64,000 bases of DNA from Candidatus Poribacteria bacterium (GCA_028818695.1 JAPPNK010000015.1:1-64000), one strand, 5' to 3'; shown: positions 9,001 to 17,226, numbered from the stretch's first letter. Numbers and translations are program-made. The notes: generated from the sequence alone by a model not told the origin.

Positions 9001-9506
9001 TCGTCATCACCCCTGTGTATAAGTACATTGTTGAGCGGAGTTCAGACCGAAGCCGCGATAGTCTTTACATCTCCCGCTTCAATTTGGGCGACTTTGAGAG
9101 AGGCGTGCGGTTCGCGCTTGACCCGATCAATGTCCATCCCAGCGACGCGGAGAGCCGAGAATATCTGCGCTTCAACAAGAACAGCCGCGAAATTGTCGAG
9201 GGCATCCGCTTCGACTATCAATTCACGCAGCGAACAGCCATCGTCGCCGGCTTCCAGTACCGCAAGTTCGTCAACAAGGACAAGGACTACCATCGGTATC
9301 TGTCGGTCATTCCGGACGGGTTTGACATAGCTCCGGTGGAGTACCGCCCCGATTCGCGGACTCGCATCTTTGAGCTGCAGTTGATCCAGGAAGGCGACTG
9401 GCAAGGTTTTGTTGTGGCGATCCTGTCGGGTTTCCGCATCTACAGGGATGTTCTCCACAATGTTGAGAGCAACAGCACCTACATTCGCGCGATGACCGGT
9501 TTCTAA
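6057..9506 (+). CDS. Very large outer-membrane-like lipoprotein/cell-surface protein
   Basis: A 1149-residue protein of no family I recognise. The N-terminus has a signal with a lipobox (LIGLGLIGCGTTPF), so the mature protein may be lipid-anchored. The frame is open from a TTG at 6027, but the ATG at 6057 gives a normal signal peptide. A stretch around residues 670-745 is extremely Asp-rich with dockerin/thrombospondin-type-3-like calcium patterns (DRDQNGILDYQED, DHDNNGIIDSLEDD). The C-terminal third alternates like beta-strands and the last residue is Phe (YIRAMTGF), the usual end of outer-membrane barrels. It heads a cluster with the ExbB/ExbD genes and is driven by three tandem promoters, so it may be the client or partner of that motor. 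Confidence 0.7.
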   Translation: MRKISKAAFPCLGRWALTASLALIGLGLIGCGTTPFAELGPQEPLLPAIEGESKFSDRFELEEIPLFFHDLFGKELLEGHEVHHYMEEKQFDNAGNLAAGFSGQWDTIRFVVELDHEVLTHDTFRGRHAEAAIGDYLRIMPETLFPAAYIIQKTEFDGQRFDISFSHERHLFTLLNTRASNTVYIPDAVGFNALGGGAGRRTSTEDIAFLANSRIIGFRAQGMVGDVFRVGATYMNMRQEFHQRTHNPFFGSVPNTPPQVIVLTFRDDSPEDGRVGAAFQSMDVVIRYREELYDVEVITEDPNTGEPLEEPLVIRTPHETEEQTLTWQVSYDEMQDGNLTGDVLFGGSPDPTVTTELPSSDPRIVRNVGADNADYPFLGDWRVANGFDAFHYALDLTNLPEVASNELGSQVLNPAVVISVEFRNIKVAGDYNIVMNGYSPANIGDEDGQLLNMDPSGLIVMPYRDVIQAPGNVGQEQGQDIDVSDPNGWEPKTISSLQYGAPRSAVLAGIDLEGTIGNVLVRAQYSVNNKYKAYPTVAEDRIDIHLLTQDSGVANATVGDAADFKYDEASEGRTFSANNGAELKFTPGGDNHDSAEVAWFVQLEHRLGSILFKEAFYHIDPGYTTNYFGWGSNTARDEPYDDPWPDARVNLGAGGTAAIPIDPFDDYIYHFVEDDDDRDSFPDSEDFDGVLPKADDRDQNGILDYQEDFLIFDADPPIFDDLVDHDNNGIIDSLEDDYEPDYAYGIDRRGYHIEVAWDIFDNMTTTFGWLNESEVSSARRNNSRYLHFDFQRDIAELGTFRLQDRLRIVDDDIPDYSIALIPGALGEAQIEDQLDFYNATENTTTLQLLYNAINNLTLEGKYLFTIGRQSPPSEERLIFPDDPDTPDIDERIDLMVPQTQVDISGGEREYPFYPDPNLIFDIDNWQGRRYGIQSYWDEEGNVITEEGKTLNQQLFLFRARYEIPLKEIGGLQSIVESISEDIVITPVYKYIVERSSDRSRDSLYISRFNLGDFERGVRFALDPINVHPSDAESREYLRFNKNSREIVEGIRFDYQFTQRTAIVAGFQYRKFVNKDKDYHRYLSVIPDGFDIAPVEYRPDSRTRIFELQLIQEGDWQGFVVAILSGFRIYRDVLHNVESNSTYIRAMTGF

Positions 9507-9532
9507 CAACGCTGTCGTTTGAAGGCAGGCAA

Positions 9533-10285
9533 TTGCGGAACGTTCTTACCATCATGATGTGCGCATGGGCACCGGTTCTGTGGATCGGCGTCCCCCATGC
9601 GCAAGGCTCCGTACAGACGGCGGCCCCTGCGGCCGCGCTGAGCGGCGTTGTGTTGAATCTGAGGGACGGGTCCGCGATTGAAGGCGCGGCGGTGAAGTAT
9701 GTCGGCGAAGAAGAGAGCGCCAAAGGCGAAACCAAAACCGACTCGAACGGCGAATTCCTCTTTAAAGGGCTTGCGCCCGGCGTCTATATGCTGACCATCG
9801 AAAAGATCGGCTATGGAAGCCGACGGGGCATCGTACGCCAGGCGGTTCAAAATGAGACAGCCTTCACCGAAATAAATATGCATGACACCGGCATCAAAGG
9901 CAGCATCGAGGATGTAACGCAGGGAGGCGCAGCTGTCGAGGGCGTGACGATCATGTATGTTGGTCGCGGCGAAGGCAACTCAGGTGAAGTCGTAAGCGAC
10001 CAGAACGGCGATTTTGAAATCTTTCCGCTTGCTCCCGGCGAGTACTCTCTCAGCGTTGCGGCGGACAGGTATCGGGACCGCGAAGACATCATTCGTACCG
10101 TCATCGACGGGCAGATGACGCCCATCGAAGTGAAAATGCGCAAAAAGACGACCTTCTTCAAGCTGTTTGACGATCGGTACGGCTGGAACGGAGCTCTGGT
10201 CCTGCTGTCTATCGTTGCGGTTATCGGGCTTATCTTTACGCTTACTGCATCATGGCTTATGCGAAAAGCGGAAAGGCAATCATGA
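9533..10285 (+). CDS. Exported protein with two carboxypeptidase-regulatory-like domains and a C-terminal membrane anchor
   Basis: 250 residues: signal peptide (about 1-25), two Ig-like CarboxypepD_reg-type domains (about 36-115, and 118-205 with DTGIKGS..DVTQGG), and one transmembrane helix near 222-243. The second domain and the first part of the helix are closely related to the matching part of the next gene, an ExbB fusion, so this looks like a truncated or partly duplicated ExbB paralogue that kept only the periplasmic domain and first helix. The TTG start at 9533 lines up with the GTG start of the next gene (start-R-x-x-L-x-I-M-M) and follows GAAGGCAGG. Its stop region also overlaps an ATG (10282) in the next frame. 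Confidence 0.75.
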   Translation: MRNVLTIMMCAWAPVLWIGVPHAQGSVQTAAPAAALSGVVLNLRDGSAIEGAAVKYVGEEESAKGETKTDSNGEFLFKGLAPGVYMLTIEKIGYGSRRGIVRQAVQNETAFTEINMHDTGIKGSIEDVTQGGAAVEGVTIMYVGRGEGNSGEVVSDQNGDFEIFPLAPGEYSLSVAADRYRDREDIIRTVIDGQMTPIEVKMRKKTTFFKLFDDRYGWNGALVLLSIVAVIGLIFTLTASWLMRKAERQS

Positions 10286-10365
10286 ATCAATTTCTCAACA
10301 ACAACGAAAAAGCGGCTCGACGATCGAACCGCTCAATAGTTTCAAACCTTATGGAGGCAAATCAA

Positions 10366-11427
10366 GTGCGTAAACTTCTTCCCATCATGATGTCGACGGC
10401 GCTGGCAATCTTCAGTCTCGGCGCTCAGGCGCAGGACGCGGCCGACGAGGATGTCGGCAGCGACCTCGGCAGCGACCTCGGCAGCATCGGCGCCGGGCTA
10501 GACGCGACCGCGACCGACACTGGCATCAAAGGCAGCCTCAAGGATGTAACGCAGGGAGGCAAAGCTGTCCCGAACGCGACCATCATGTATGTTGGGAGCG
10601 GCGAAGACAACTCGGGTGAGGTCATGAGCGACCCGAACGGCGAGTTTGAAATCACGCCGCTTGTCCCCGGCGAGTACTCTCTCAAGGTTGTGGCGGAAGG
10701 GTATCGGGACCGCGAAGACATCATTCGTACCGTCATCGCTGGACAGCTGACGCCCGTTGAAGTGAAAATGCGTGAAAAGACGACCCTGCTCAGGTTCGCC
10801 AGCCGATTTGGCTGGGTCGGCATTCCGCTTCTGCTCTGCTCCATCGCGGCGGTGACGTTCATCATTGAGCGCATCTTCACTTACGCGAAGCTGAACTCCG
10901 GCACCGAGGCGCTTCTTCACCGAGTGGACGAGGCGCTTGAGCATGACGACGTGAACGAAGCGCAGCAGGCGTGCGATGAGGTCGGGACGCCGATTGCGAA
11001 CGTTCTCAAGAGCGGGTTAACTCGCTACAGCTCCGGCCTTGTGCGAAATGAGCCGCCGACAAAGAGCGAGATTCAGGAGATGATGCAGGAAGGCGCCGCC
11101 CGCGAGCTGCCCGAATTTGAGAACAACCTGACCTGGTTGTCGATGATTGCGGTGGTGTCCCCGTTGTTTGGGCTGCTGGGTACGGTGCTTGGGATGATCC
11201 GCGCGTTCACGGTGATCGCGCTTGAAGGTACGAACGACCCGAACCGGCTGGCTGACGGGATTTCGATCGCGCTCTACACGACAGCGGCGGGTCTCTCGAT
11301 TGCCGCTCCTGCGCTGGTGTTCTATGCGATTTTCGAAAACATCGTCAACAAGAACACTCTCCGCATTGAAGATGCGGCTTCGAATTTGGCAAACAAGCTG
11401 ACCGCATCCGACGCTGCGGCTAGCTAG
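10366..11427 (+). CDS. ExbB/TolQ/MotA-family proton-channel protein fused to a periplasmic carboxypeptidase-regulatory-like domain
   Basis: 353 residues. A signal-like segment (AIFSLGAQAQ, about 1-23) is followed by a low-complexity GSDLGSDLGS stretch and an Ig-like domain (about 50-138). The TolQ/ExbB core follows: first helix near 150-170, then the family blocks WLSMIAVVSPLFGLLGTVLGMIRAF and GISIALYTTAAGLSIAAPALVFY. With ExbD it should form a proton-driven inner-membrane motor; the extra domain would sit in the periplasm. I start at GTG 10366 because GGAGG lies eight bases upstream and the start aligns with the preceding paralogue. An ATG at 10282 that overlaps the previous stop as ATGA would add 28 residues. 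Confidence 0.85.
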   Translation: MRKLLPIMMSTALAIFSLGAQAQDAADEDVGSDLGSDLGSIGAGLDATATDTGIKGSLKDVTQGGKAVPNATIMYVGSGEDNSGEVMSDPNGEFEITPLVPGEYSLKVVAEGYRDREDIIRTVIAGQLTPVEVKMREKTTLLRFASRFGWVGIPLLLCSIAAVTFIIERIFTYAKLNSGTEALLHRVDEALEHDDVNEAQQACDEVGTPIANVLKSGLTRYSSGLVRNEPPTKSEIQEMMQEGAARELPEFENNLTWLSMIAVVSPLFGLLGTVLGMIRAFTVIALEGTNDPNRLADGISIALYTTAAGLSIAAPALVFYAIFENIVNKNTLRIEDAASNLANKLTASDAAAS

Positions 11428-11440
11428 GGTCTTTCATTTT

Positions 11441-11476
11441 GCGCGGCCGTCCGTCTCATTCATAAGGCGGCCGCGC
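11441..11476 (+). promoter_or_regulatory. GC-rich hairpin between exbB-like and exbD-like genes
   Basis: GCGCGGCCG (11441-11449) and CGGCCGCGC (11468-11476) are perfect inverted arms around an 18-base loop. No T-run follows, so termination is unlikely. It may stabilise the upstream mRNA and help set a higher ExbB:ExbD ratio, as ExbB forms the larger oligomer. Confidence 0.45.
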
Positions 11477-11501
11477 ATCCACATTGAAAGGAGTCGCGGA
11501 C

Positions 11502-11951
11502 ATGTATGAAGAAAGCCAAGCCAAAGCTGCAATTATCGCCCGCAAGTCGCGGCGGGAGCCTACGGTGAACATGACGCCGATGATCGATTGCGTGTTTCTG
11601 TTGATCATCTTTTTCATGCTGGCGACCACCTTCTCGCCGCTGCCTGGTATGCGGGTCAAATTGCCGCCTCCGTCCCAGGCGCAGTCACAGACAAAGCCGG
11701 AACACTTCATCCTGAATATAAACAACCCAGAAGCGGGTGAGGCGGAAGGCTTCATGCAACTGAACGACCGAGAAGTGAACATGGTCGACCTGTCCGCTAA
11801 CTTCATGGCTGGTACCGAGAAGCAAAAAGAGACGCTCATCATCCGTTCCGGACGGCGTGTGAAGCATGAGCAGATCGTGACCGTGATGGACAAGGCGAAA
11901 CGGGCAGGCGTCAAAAAAATTGGATTTGCAATGGTCGCGAGCGCCTTTTGA
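11502..11951 (+). CDS. ExbD/TolR-family biopolymer transport protein (first copy)
   Basis: 149 residues with one N-terminal membrane helix. The conserved block VNMTPMIDCVFLLIIFFMLAT contains the membrane Asp that carries protons in ExbD/TolR. A periplasmic domain follows, ending DKAKRAGVKKIGFAM. The ATG at 11502 follows GAAAGGAGTCGCGGAC. An in-frame TTG at 11484 lacks a site and is less likely. It pairs with the ExbB-like protein upstream. Confidence 0.9.
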   Translation: MYEESQAKAAIIARKSRREPTVNMTPMIDCVFLLIIFFMLATTFSPLPGMRVKLPPPSQAQSQTKPEHFILNINNPEAGEAEGFMQLNDREVNMVDLSANFMAGTEKQKETLIIRSGRRVKHEQIVTVMDKAKRAGVKKIGFAMVASAF

Positions 11952-12006
11952 CAGACGCGCGCGCCGTTCAACCGCATCAACAGCTCAACTTTGAAAGGGT
12001 TGCGCC

Positions 12007-12414
12007 GTGAGATTGAAAAAACCGAAGGAGAAAGAGCCTCCCAAGCTGGTCATGGAGCCGATGGTCGACTGCGTGTTCCTTCTGCTCATCTTCTTCATGG
12101 TGGCGAACATTCTGAAACCCACCTTGCCGTTTTCAGTTGAACTGCCGGATTCCAAGTCCCGCGAGGAGTATGTCCGCAAAAAGTTCAACGTGTATATCAA
12201 CGCAAACGGACAGATGTCCGTCGACGACCAGGCGATGCGGGACTACGACGCTCTGGAAGATTATCTGTTGCCGCGCGTGAATGAAATCGAGACGCTGATG
12301 ATCCACGCCGACAAGAACACGAAGCATGGGGATGTGATTGACGCGATGGAACGCGCCAAACACGTCATGATCGACAATATCGCCTTTGTGTTGTCGGACG
12401 AGGAGATTGAGTAG
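12007..12414 (+). CDS. ExbD/TolR-family biopolymer transport protein (second copy)
   Basis: 135 residues. The membrane block is VMEPMVDCVFLLLIFFMVANI, with the proton-path Asp, followed by a short periplasmic domain (VYINANGQMSVDDQAM). GTG start with GAAAGGG upstream. Two different ExbD proteins beside one ExbB is common where a hetero-oligomeric motor drives an envelope machine. No TonB is visible in the window. Confidence 0.88.
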   Translation: MRLKKPKEKEPPKLVMEPMVDCVFLLLIFFMVANILKPTLPFSVELPDSKSREEYVRKKFNVYINANGQMSVDDQAMRDYDALEDYLLPRVNEIETLMIHADKNTKHGDVIDAMERAKHVMIDNIAFVLSDEEIE

Positions 12415-12424
12415 CGCCGTCCGC

Positions 12425-12452
12425 TTGACATTTCCCGCGCAGGTCCTATTTC
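12425..12452 (+). promoter_or_regulatory. sigma70-like promoter
   Basis: TTGACA (12425-12430), 16 bases, TATTTC (12447-12452), just after the second exbD stop and about 37 bases before the next start codon. This suggests a new transcription unit begins here. Confidence 0.45.
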
Positions 12453-12488
12453 TGGTTGAATCGAGAGTGACCAGTAAGGACGCTGAAC

Positions 12489-12740
12489 ATGGGAAACGGA
12501 ATGCGGCTGGCGGAGCAAGCGCAGCGGAGGTTGCGCATTGACGCGGCAAAGGAACATCTGACTCAGAAGGCGCTGAAACGCGCGCGCCGGCTCAACGGGC
12601 TTATGCGGGTTGTTGAGACGCCGATCTGCCTCAACTCGCGCGTGGAGGCTCTCGCCGCGCGTGAACTGGAATCGGAAGGATGGGCGACTCTCTGCGGACT
12701 TACATGCTGGTTTTTGGTGAAGCCTGGGAGCAGCCCATAA
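12489..12740 (+). CDS. Small hypothetical protein
   Basis: An 83-residue frame that starts 37 bases after a plausible promoter. Residues 5-42 are Arg/Ala-rich and helical; a Cys-containing hydrophobic segment (LCGLTCWFLVK) closes it. I do not recognise it. The frame could be chance, because GC-rich DNA yields such frames often. The good position after a promoter and before the next gene is the only support. Confidence 0.4.
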   Translation: MGNGMRLAEQAQRRLRIDAAKEHLTQKALKRARRLNGLMRVVETPICLNSRVEALAARELESEGWATLCGLTCWFLVKPGSSP

Positions 12741-12753
12741 GACGTCGTTCGGC

Positions 12754-13482
12754 ATGAGAGCGCTCAAGAGGCGGCTCGTTGCCGCATGGTCAGAACTTAG
12801 CGAAGGGTTGTCTGCCGAAGGGCGGGCCGCCCTTTTGCTTGCGCCTGTTTTTCTTACATTCCATCGCTACTGGATGCTTCCGAGCGACTTTGGCAGACTG
12901 TTCAGCGGCTTTAAAACGCACCCGCTTTTCGATCTCTATAAATACGCATGGTGGTATTTGGGGAGCGGCGTTTTTCTATGCGCGGTTCCTTATCTCATCT
13001 GGCGCGTGGTTTGGAAGCGGCGGTTTCGAGACTTTGGCGCGCGTCTGGGCGAGCCGAAGGAGGCGCAGGCGGCGCTCCCGGCAGGAGCTGTCATGGTTGC
13101 CGTTGCGGTCGCCGTCAGTTTTGTTCCCGATTTTCAAAACAAATATCCGCTGCTAAAAGACGCCCGAACGCGCCTGGATCTGTTTTTAGTTTATGAGCTG
13201 CTCTACGGCGTCTATTTTTTCATGTGGGAGTTTTTCTTTCGCGGATGGATGCTCCGCAGCCTGAAACGCGATTTTGGCGCCGGCTCCATATGGATACAGA
13301 CGATACCCTTCGCCGTGATGCATTTTGGAAAGCCGCTGCCTGAAACGCTGGGCGCAGTTCCCGCCTGCCTCTTCCTAGGATGGATCGCTTACAGAAGCGG
13401 TTCGTTTCTCTACGGCTGGCTTTTGCACTGGGCGGTTGCATTCTTTATGGACGTTTCAGCCTCGCTTCAGATACATTTATAA
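12754..13482 (+). CDS. CPBP-family intramembrane metalloprotease
   Basis: A 242-residue multi-pass membrane protein of the CAAX protease / bacteriocin-processing (Abi) family. The motifs are WEFFFRG (about 160; the first Glu of the usual EExxxR is Trp, a variant seen in many homologues), FAVMHFGKP with the metal-binding His, and LHWAVAFFMD with the second His/Asp. Substrates of bacterial members are mostly unknown. No clear ribosome site precedes the ATG at 12754, so the exact start is uncertain. Confidence 0.78.
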   Translation: MRALKRRLVAAWSELSEGLSAEGRAALLLAPVFLTFHRYWMLPSDFGRLFSGFKTHPLFDLYKYAWWYLGSGVFLCAVPYLIWRVVWKRRFRDFGARLGEPKEAQAALPAGAVMVAVAVAVSFVPDFQNKYPLLKDARTRLDLFLVYELLYGVYFFMWEFFFRGWMLRSLKRDFGAGSIWIQTIPFAVMHFGKPLPETLGAVPACLFLGWIAYRSGSFLYGWLLHWAVAFFMDVSASLQIHL

Positions 13483-13509
13483 TGGAACGACGCTGATTGA
13501 GGAGAGAAG

Positions 13510-14424
13510 ATGACGCCGATCATGCTGGGGATCATTGGAGCGCAGGGGTTCGCCAATTCGCCGCATAGTTCCGTTGTGGAGGCGCAGCCCGACAGGTTTC
13601 AGATCGCCGCCGTTTACGACCCGTCGCCAGGGCGCGGCCTTCAATGGTCGGGCCGTTCCCACGCTGCCGCGTATAACAGCCTTCGCGACCTGTTGTCGCA
13701 TCAGGAGTTGGACGCCGTTTTCATCGCGCGGAGCGCCGCCTCGGCGAGGTACGACGCCGCCCAGACGGCTCTGGAAGCCGGGCTGCATGTGGTCCTTGAA
13801 CGGCCGATGGCAGCCTCAACGGCGCAGTGCGACCAGTTAATACAGCGGGCGCGGCGCAAGGGCGTCACGCTCACCGTCGCGCATCTTCGGCGGTGGGATC
13901 ATCAAACGGCGCATGCGTTGTCGCGCATCGATAGCGGCGAAATCGGCGATCCGCTGATCGTCAAGATCGCCGGTCCCTTGCCTGAAGAGGGAGGACTTCT
14001 CTTTTCGGACGGCCTCGACATGCTGGATCTTGCGCAGCTGTTCAACGAATCGCGTCTTCAGGAGGTGTCTGCCGCGCCGAACGCTCGCAGCGACGACGCG
14101 CTGGAGTCGCTCACGGCGCTTTTTCGGTTTGAGGAGCCGCCGTGCGTTGAGCTGTCGCTGCTGCCATCTTCCAAGTCGCCGTTTCCGCTGCCAAGATTGA
14201 CGGTGATCGGAAAGCGCGGCGCGATCGTCGATTCGTCTCCGCTGGACGCTCCGAGCGCGCAAGGGTTTTACGATGGGCTATGGAAGTCGGTGCGCCAGCG
14301 GGCAAAGGCGCCGGTGATGGCGTCGTCGGCGCGCAACGCGGTCTATCTAGCAGAGAGCGTTCTGGAATCGGCGCGACTCGGGTGCGCCGTCCAAACGGAA
14401 CGGCTTCTCAAAGCGGTCGAATAG
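13510..14424 (+). CDS. Gfo/Idh/MocA-family oxidoreductase
   Basis: 304 residues. The N-terminal Rossmann region is LGIIGAQGFANSPH, followed by IAAVYDPSP and AVFIARSAASARYDAAQTALEAG in the order typical of the family. The usual catalytic EKP motif appears as LERPMAAS, so its Lys is Arg; activity is not assured. Substrate unknown, with sugars or inositols typical. The ATG at 13510 follows GGAGAGAAG. Confidence 0.82.
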   Translation: MTPIMLGIIGAQGFANSPHSSVVEAQPDRFQIAAVYDPSPGRGLQWSGRSHAAAYNSLRDLLSHQELDAVFIARSAASARYDAAQTALEAGLHVVLERPMAASTAQCDQLIQRARRKGVTLTVAHLRRWDHQTAHALSRIDSGEIGDPLIVKIAGPLPEEGGLLFSDGLDMLDLAQLFNESRLQEVSAAPNARSDDALESLTALFRFEEPPCVELSLLPSSKSPFPLPRLTVIGKRGAIVDSSPLDAPSAQGFYDGLWKSVRQRAKAPVMASSARNAVYLAESVLESARLGCAVQTERLLKAVE

Positions 14425-14452
14425 CGGCGAAACAAAAGAGAGGGACTGCCCA

Positions 14453-15937
14453 GTGAACGACGACATACGCGGCCTCACCGCCATGAGACGAGAGAAAGCG
14501 GCTAAAATGCGCGCCAAAGGCGTTGATCCGTACCCGCATCTCTTTGAACCGACCTGCTCATCGAAAGAGCTGTTGGAGCAATGGGCGGAAATGAAGCCAG
14601 GGGAGGCGAGCGAGGCGGAGGCGCGCATCGCCGGACGCATGATGTCGCGCAGGCTGATGGGCAAAAGCGCCTTCGCCCACCTGCAGGACGACGCCGGACA
14701 GATACAGATCTATGTGCGGCAAAACATGGTCGGCGACGACGCTTACGACGACTTCAAAACACTGTTCGACATAGGGGACATTCTCGGCGTTGAAGGTACC
14801 ATTTTTCGCTCAAGAATGGGCGAACTGACCGTGGAAGCATATAACGTAACGATGCTCTCCAAGGCGCTTCGCCCGTTGCCGGAGAAATTCCACGGGCTTA
14901 CGGATGTGGAGACGCGGTATCGGCAGCGGTATCTCGACCTGATCATGAACCGCGAGGTGCGCGATGTGATGGAAACGCGGACGCGCCTCGTGCGAGCCAT
15001 ACAGGGATACATGGACGGGCGCGGCTTTCTGGAGGTGGAAACGCCGATCTTACAGCCTGTTTACGGCGGGGCGGCGGCGCGCCCGTTCACGACGCGCCAC
15101 AATGTCCTGGACGAATTGCTCTATCTGCGCATCTCCAACGAACTCTACCTGAAGCGGCTCATCGTCGGCGGAATGGAGCGCGTGTATGAGTTCTCCAAAG
15201 ATTTTCGCAACGAAGGAATCGACCGCTCCCATAACCCTGAATTCACGATGATGGAAGCGTATCAGGCGTACGCTGATTACGAGACGATGATGGAGCTGGT
15301 TGAAAACATGTCGGCGCAGGCGGTGGAGGCGGCTGTCGGAAGCTTGAAGACGGAATGGCAGGGGAAGCCGCTGGACTGGACGCCCCCTTGGCGGCGCATG
15401 TCGATGGCGGAAAGCATACAGGAGGCGACCGGCATGGACATTCTGCAGTGCGGCGAGGCGGAGCTGAAGGCGGAGCTGGATCAGCGGGGGGTTGAGATTC
15501 CCGCCCATGTCAATTCATGGGGCTTGCTGGCGATGGAGCTGTTTGAAGCGGCGGTTGAGCGTCATCTTTTTCAGCCGACGATCGTCTACGACTATCCGCT
15601 GGAGACCTCGCCGCTGGCGAAGAAAAAGCGGGGAGACGAACGATTTGTGGAGCGGTTTGAGGCGTTTGTCGGCGGGATGGAGCTGGGGAACGCATACAGC
15701 GAGCTGAACGATCCGGACGATCAGCGGGCGCGGCTTGAGGCGCAGGCGGTTCAGCGGGAACGCGGCGACGACGAAAGCCATATGTTTGACGAGGACTTTA
15801 TCCGCGCGCTTGAATACGGCATGCCGCCGACGGGCGGAATCGGCGTCGGCATTGATCGGCTGGCGATGCTCGCGACGAACAGCGCATCCATCCGCGACGT
15901 CATCTTCTTTCCGCAAATGCGAACGCATACGCCATGA
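14453..15937 (+). CDS. lysS: Lysine--tRNA ligase, class II
   Basis: A 494-residue class II lysyl-tRNA synthetase. It has an N-terminal OB-fold anticodon domain (about 55-160, AGRMMSRRLMGKSAFAHLQD) and a catalytic domain with motif 1 (FLEVETPILQPVYGGAAARPF), motif 2 (FSKDFRNEGIDRSHNPEFTMMEAY) and motif 3 (TGGIGVGIDRLAMLATNS). Length fits the family. GTG start at 14453 after AGAGGGACT; an ATG at 14483 is an alternative. Its stop overlaps the ABC permease start (ATGA). Confidence 0.95.
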   Translation: MNDDIRGLTAMRREKAAKMRAKGVDPYPHLFEPTCSSKELLEQWAEMKPGEASEAEARIAGRMMSRRLMGKSAFAHLQDDAGQIQIYVRQNMVGDDAYDDFKTLFDIGDILGVEGTIFRSRMGELTVEAYNVTMLSKALRPLPEKFHGLTDVETRYRQRYLDLIMNREVRDVMETRTRLVRAIQGYMDGRGFLEVETPILQPVYGGAAARPFTTRHNVLDELLYLRISNELYLKRLIVGGMERVYEFSKDFRNEGIDRSHNPEFTMMEAYQAYADYETMMELVENMSAQAVEAAVGSLKTEWQGKPLDWTPPWRRMSMAESIQEATGMDILQCGEAELKAELDQRGVEIPAHVNSWGLLAMELFEAAVERHLFQPTIVYDYPLETSPLAKKKRGDERFVERFEAFVGGMELGNAYSELNDPDDQRARLEAQAVQRERGDDESHMFDEDFIRALEYGMPPTGGIGVGIDRLAMLATNSASIRDVIFFPQMRTHTP

Positions 15938-17226
15938 GCCTTCCTTGCGAGCGTCTTATCGGCTGGCGTTATCTGCGGGCGAAGCCGTTTCAAACGATCA
16001 TCTCCGTTTTGGGCGTTTTTTTAGGGATGGTCGCGCTCATTGTGGCGTATTCGATCTGGTCGGGCTTAGAGGCGATTCTGTATGATCGGCTCATCAGTTC
16101 GGAGCCGCATCTGACGGCGCAGAAGATCGGCAAGCGGTTCAACGACTACGAAGAGTTCATCGCCAACATGGAGACGAAGGAGAAGGTGGTCGCCGCCGCG
16201 CCGAGCGTTGAGCAGGTCGCGTTGATTCAGAATCTGATGAACGGGCGCCGCTCCGGCGTTCAGATACGCGGCATCGACTCCGAGCGGGGGGGCTTTGTGA
16301 CGCGCATCCATGGCGACCTGCAGAGCAATCAGATGAACCCGATGAGCGAGGATATGTTTGAAGAGGGCGGACCGATCAACTTCTATCGTCCCAACATTAT
16401 CAGTCTAGGCCGCTCCAAGCTGCCGGAGGGGGACACAATCGCGGGGGGCATCATTCTGGGCGAGGCGGTCGCGGCCACGCTGGGGATCGATATCGGCGAT
16501 CCAGCGCTGCTTTATACCGATGTGGAGCGCATCGCGGGGCGCATCGTCGCGAGCATCCGCACCTTTATTGTGATCGACTTTTATCGGTCGGGGGTGTATG
16601 CGCTGGACAGCCGCGTCGCGTATGTGGAGCTGTCCGCGGCGCAGCGCGCCTTCAACATGGGGGACGCCGTCACCCGCGTCGACATTCGCACCTCGGAGCC
16701 GGACGACGCGGACATTGTCAAGAAAGAGATCGGCGAGGAATACGGCGTCACCTACCATGCGCGGACATGGAAAGAGCGGTGGGGGGAGATGTTTGCTCTG
16801 CTTGAGCTGGAGAAGGTGGGCGCGGCAATCATCTTTGCGCTGATTGTGATTGTGGCAAGCTTCAGCATCGCCGTCATGATCCTGATGCTTGTCAAAGAAA
16901 AGACGCGCGAGATCGGAATCCTGAAAGCGATGGGAATGTCGGACAGGGCGGTTCTGCGCATCTTTGCGCTCTACAGCGCCGCTATCGGCGGGATGGGAGC
17001 TGTCGCCGGGACGCTCGGCAGCCTCGGCTTGTGCTGGCTCATCACGCAATTGGAGATACCGCTCCCGTCGCAGTTTTACTACATCTCGACGGTTCCTGTC
17101 GAGATCAGCTGGCCGTTTATCGGTTTGGTGAACGTATTGACAATGGCGGTGTGCCTTGGGGTGTCATTTTTGCCGTCTCGCCGCGCTTCGCTGATGAATC
17201 CTGTAGAGGCGCTGCGGTATGAATAA
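15934..17226 (+). CDS. ABC transporter permease, LolC/LolE/FtsX family
   Basis: 430 residues with the four-helix FtsX architecture: one helix near 20-45, a large periplasmic MacB-core-like domain (about 45-280), and three C-terminal helices starting at VGAAIIFALIVIVASFSIAVMI. The block KEKTREIGILKAMG is the hallmark coupling segment of LolC/LolE/MacB-type permeases. It overlaps the ATPase gene by eight bases, so the two form one exporter, plausibly for lipoprotein release from the inner membrane. A single permease gene suggests a homodimer (LolF type) or an unlinked partner. Confidence 0.88.
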   Translation: MSLPCERLIGWRYLRAKPFQTIISVLGVFLGMVALIVAYSIWSGLEAILYDRLISSEPHLTAQKIGKRFNDYEEFIANMETKEKVVAAAPSVEQVALIQNLMNGRRSGVQIRGIDSERGGFVTRIHGDLQSNQMNPMSEDMFEEGGPINFYRPNIISLGRSKLPEGDTIAGGIILGEAVAATLGIDIGDPALLYTDVERIAGRIVASIRTFIVIDFYRSGVYALDSRVAYVELSAAQRAFNMGDAVTRVDIRTSEPDDADIVKKEIGEEYGVTYHARTWKERWGEMFALLELEKVGAAIIFALIVIVASFSIAVMILMLVKEKTREIGILKAMGMSDRAVLRIFALYSAAIGGMGAVAGTLGSLGLCWLITQLEIPLPSQFYYISTVPVEISWPFIGLVNVLTMAVCLGVSFLPSRRASLMNPVEALRYE

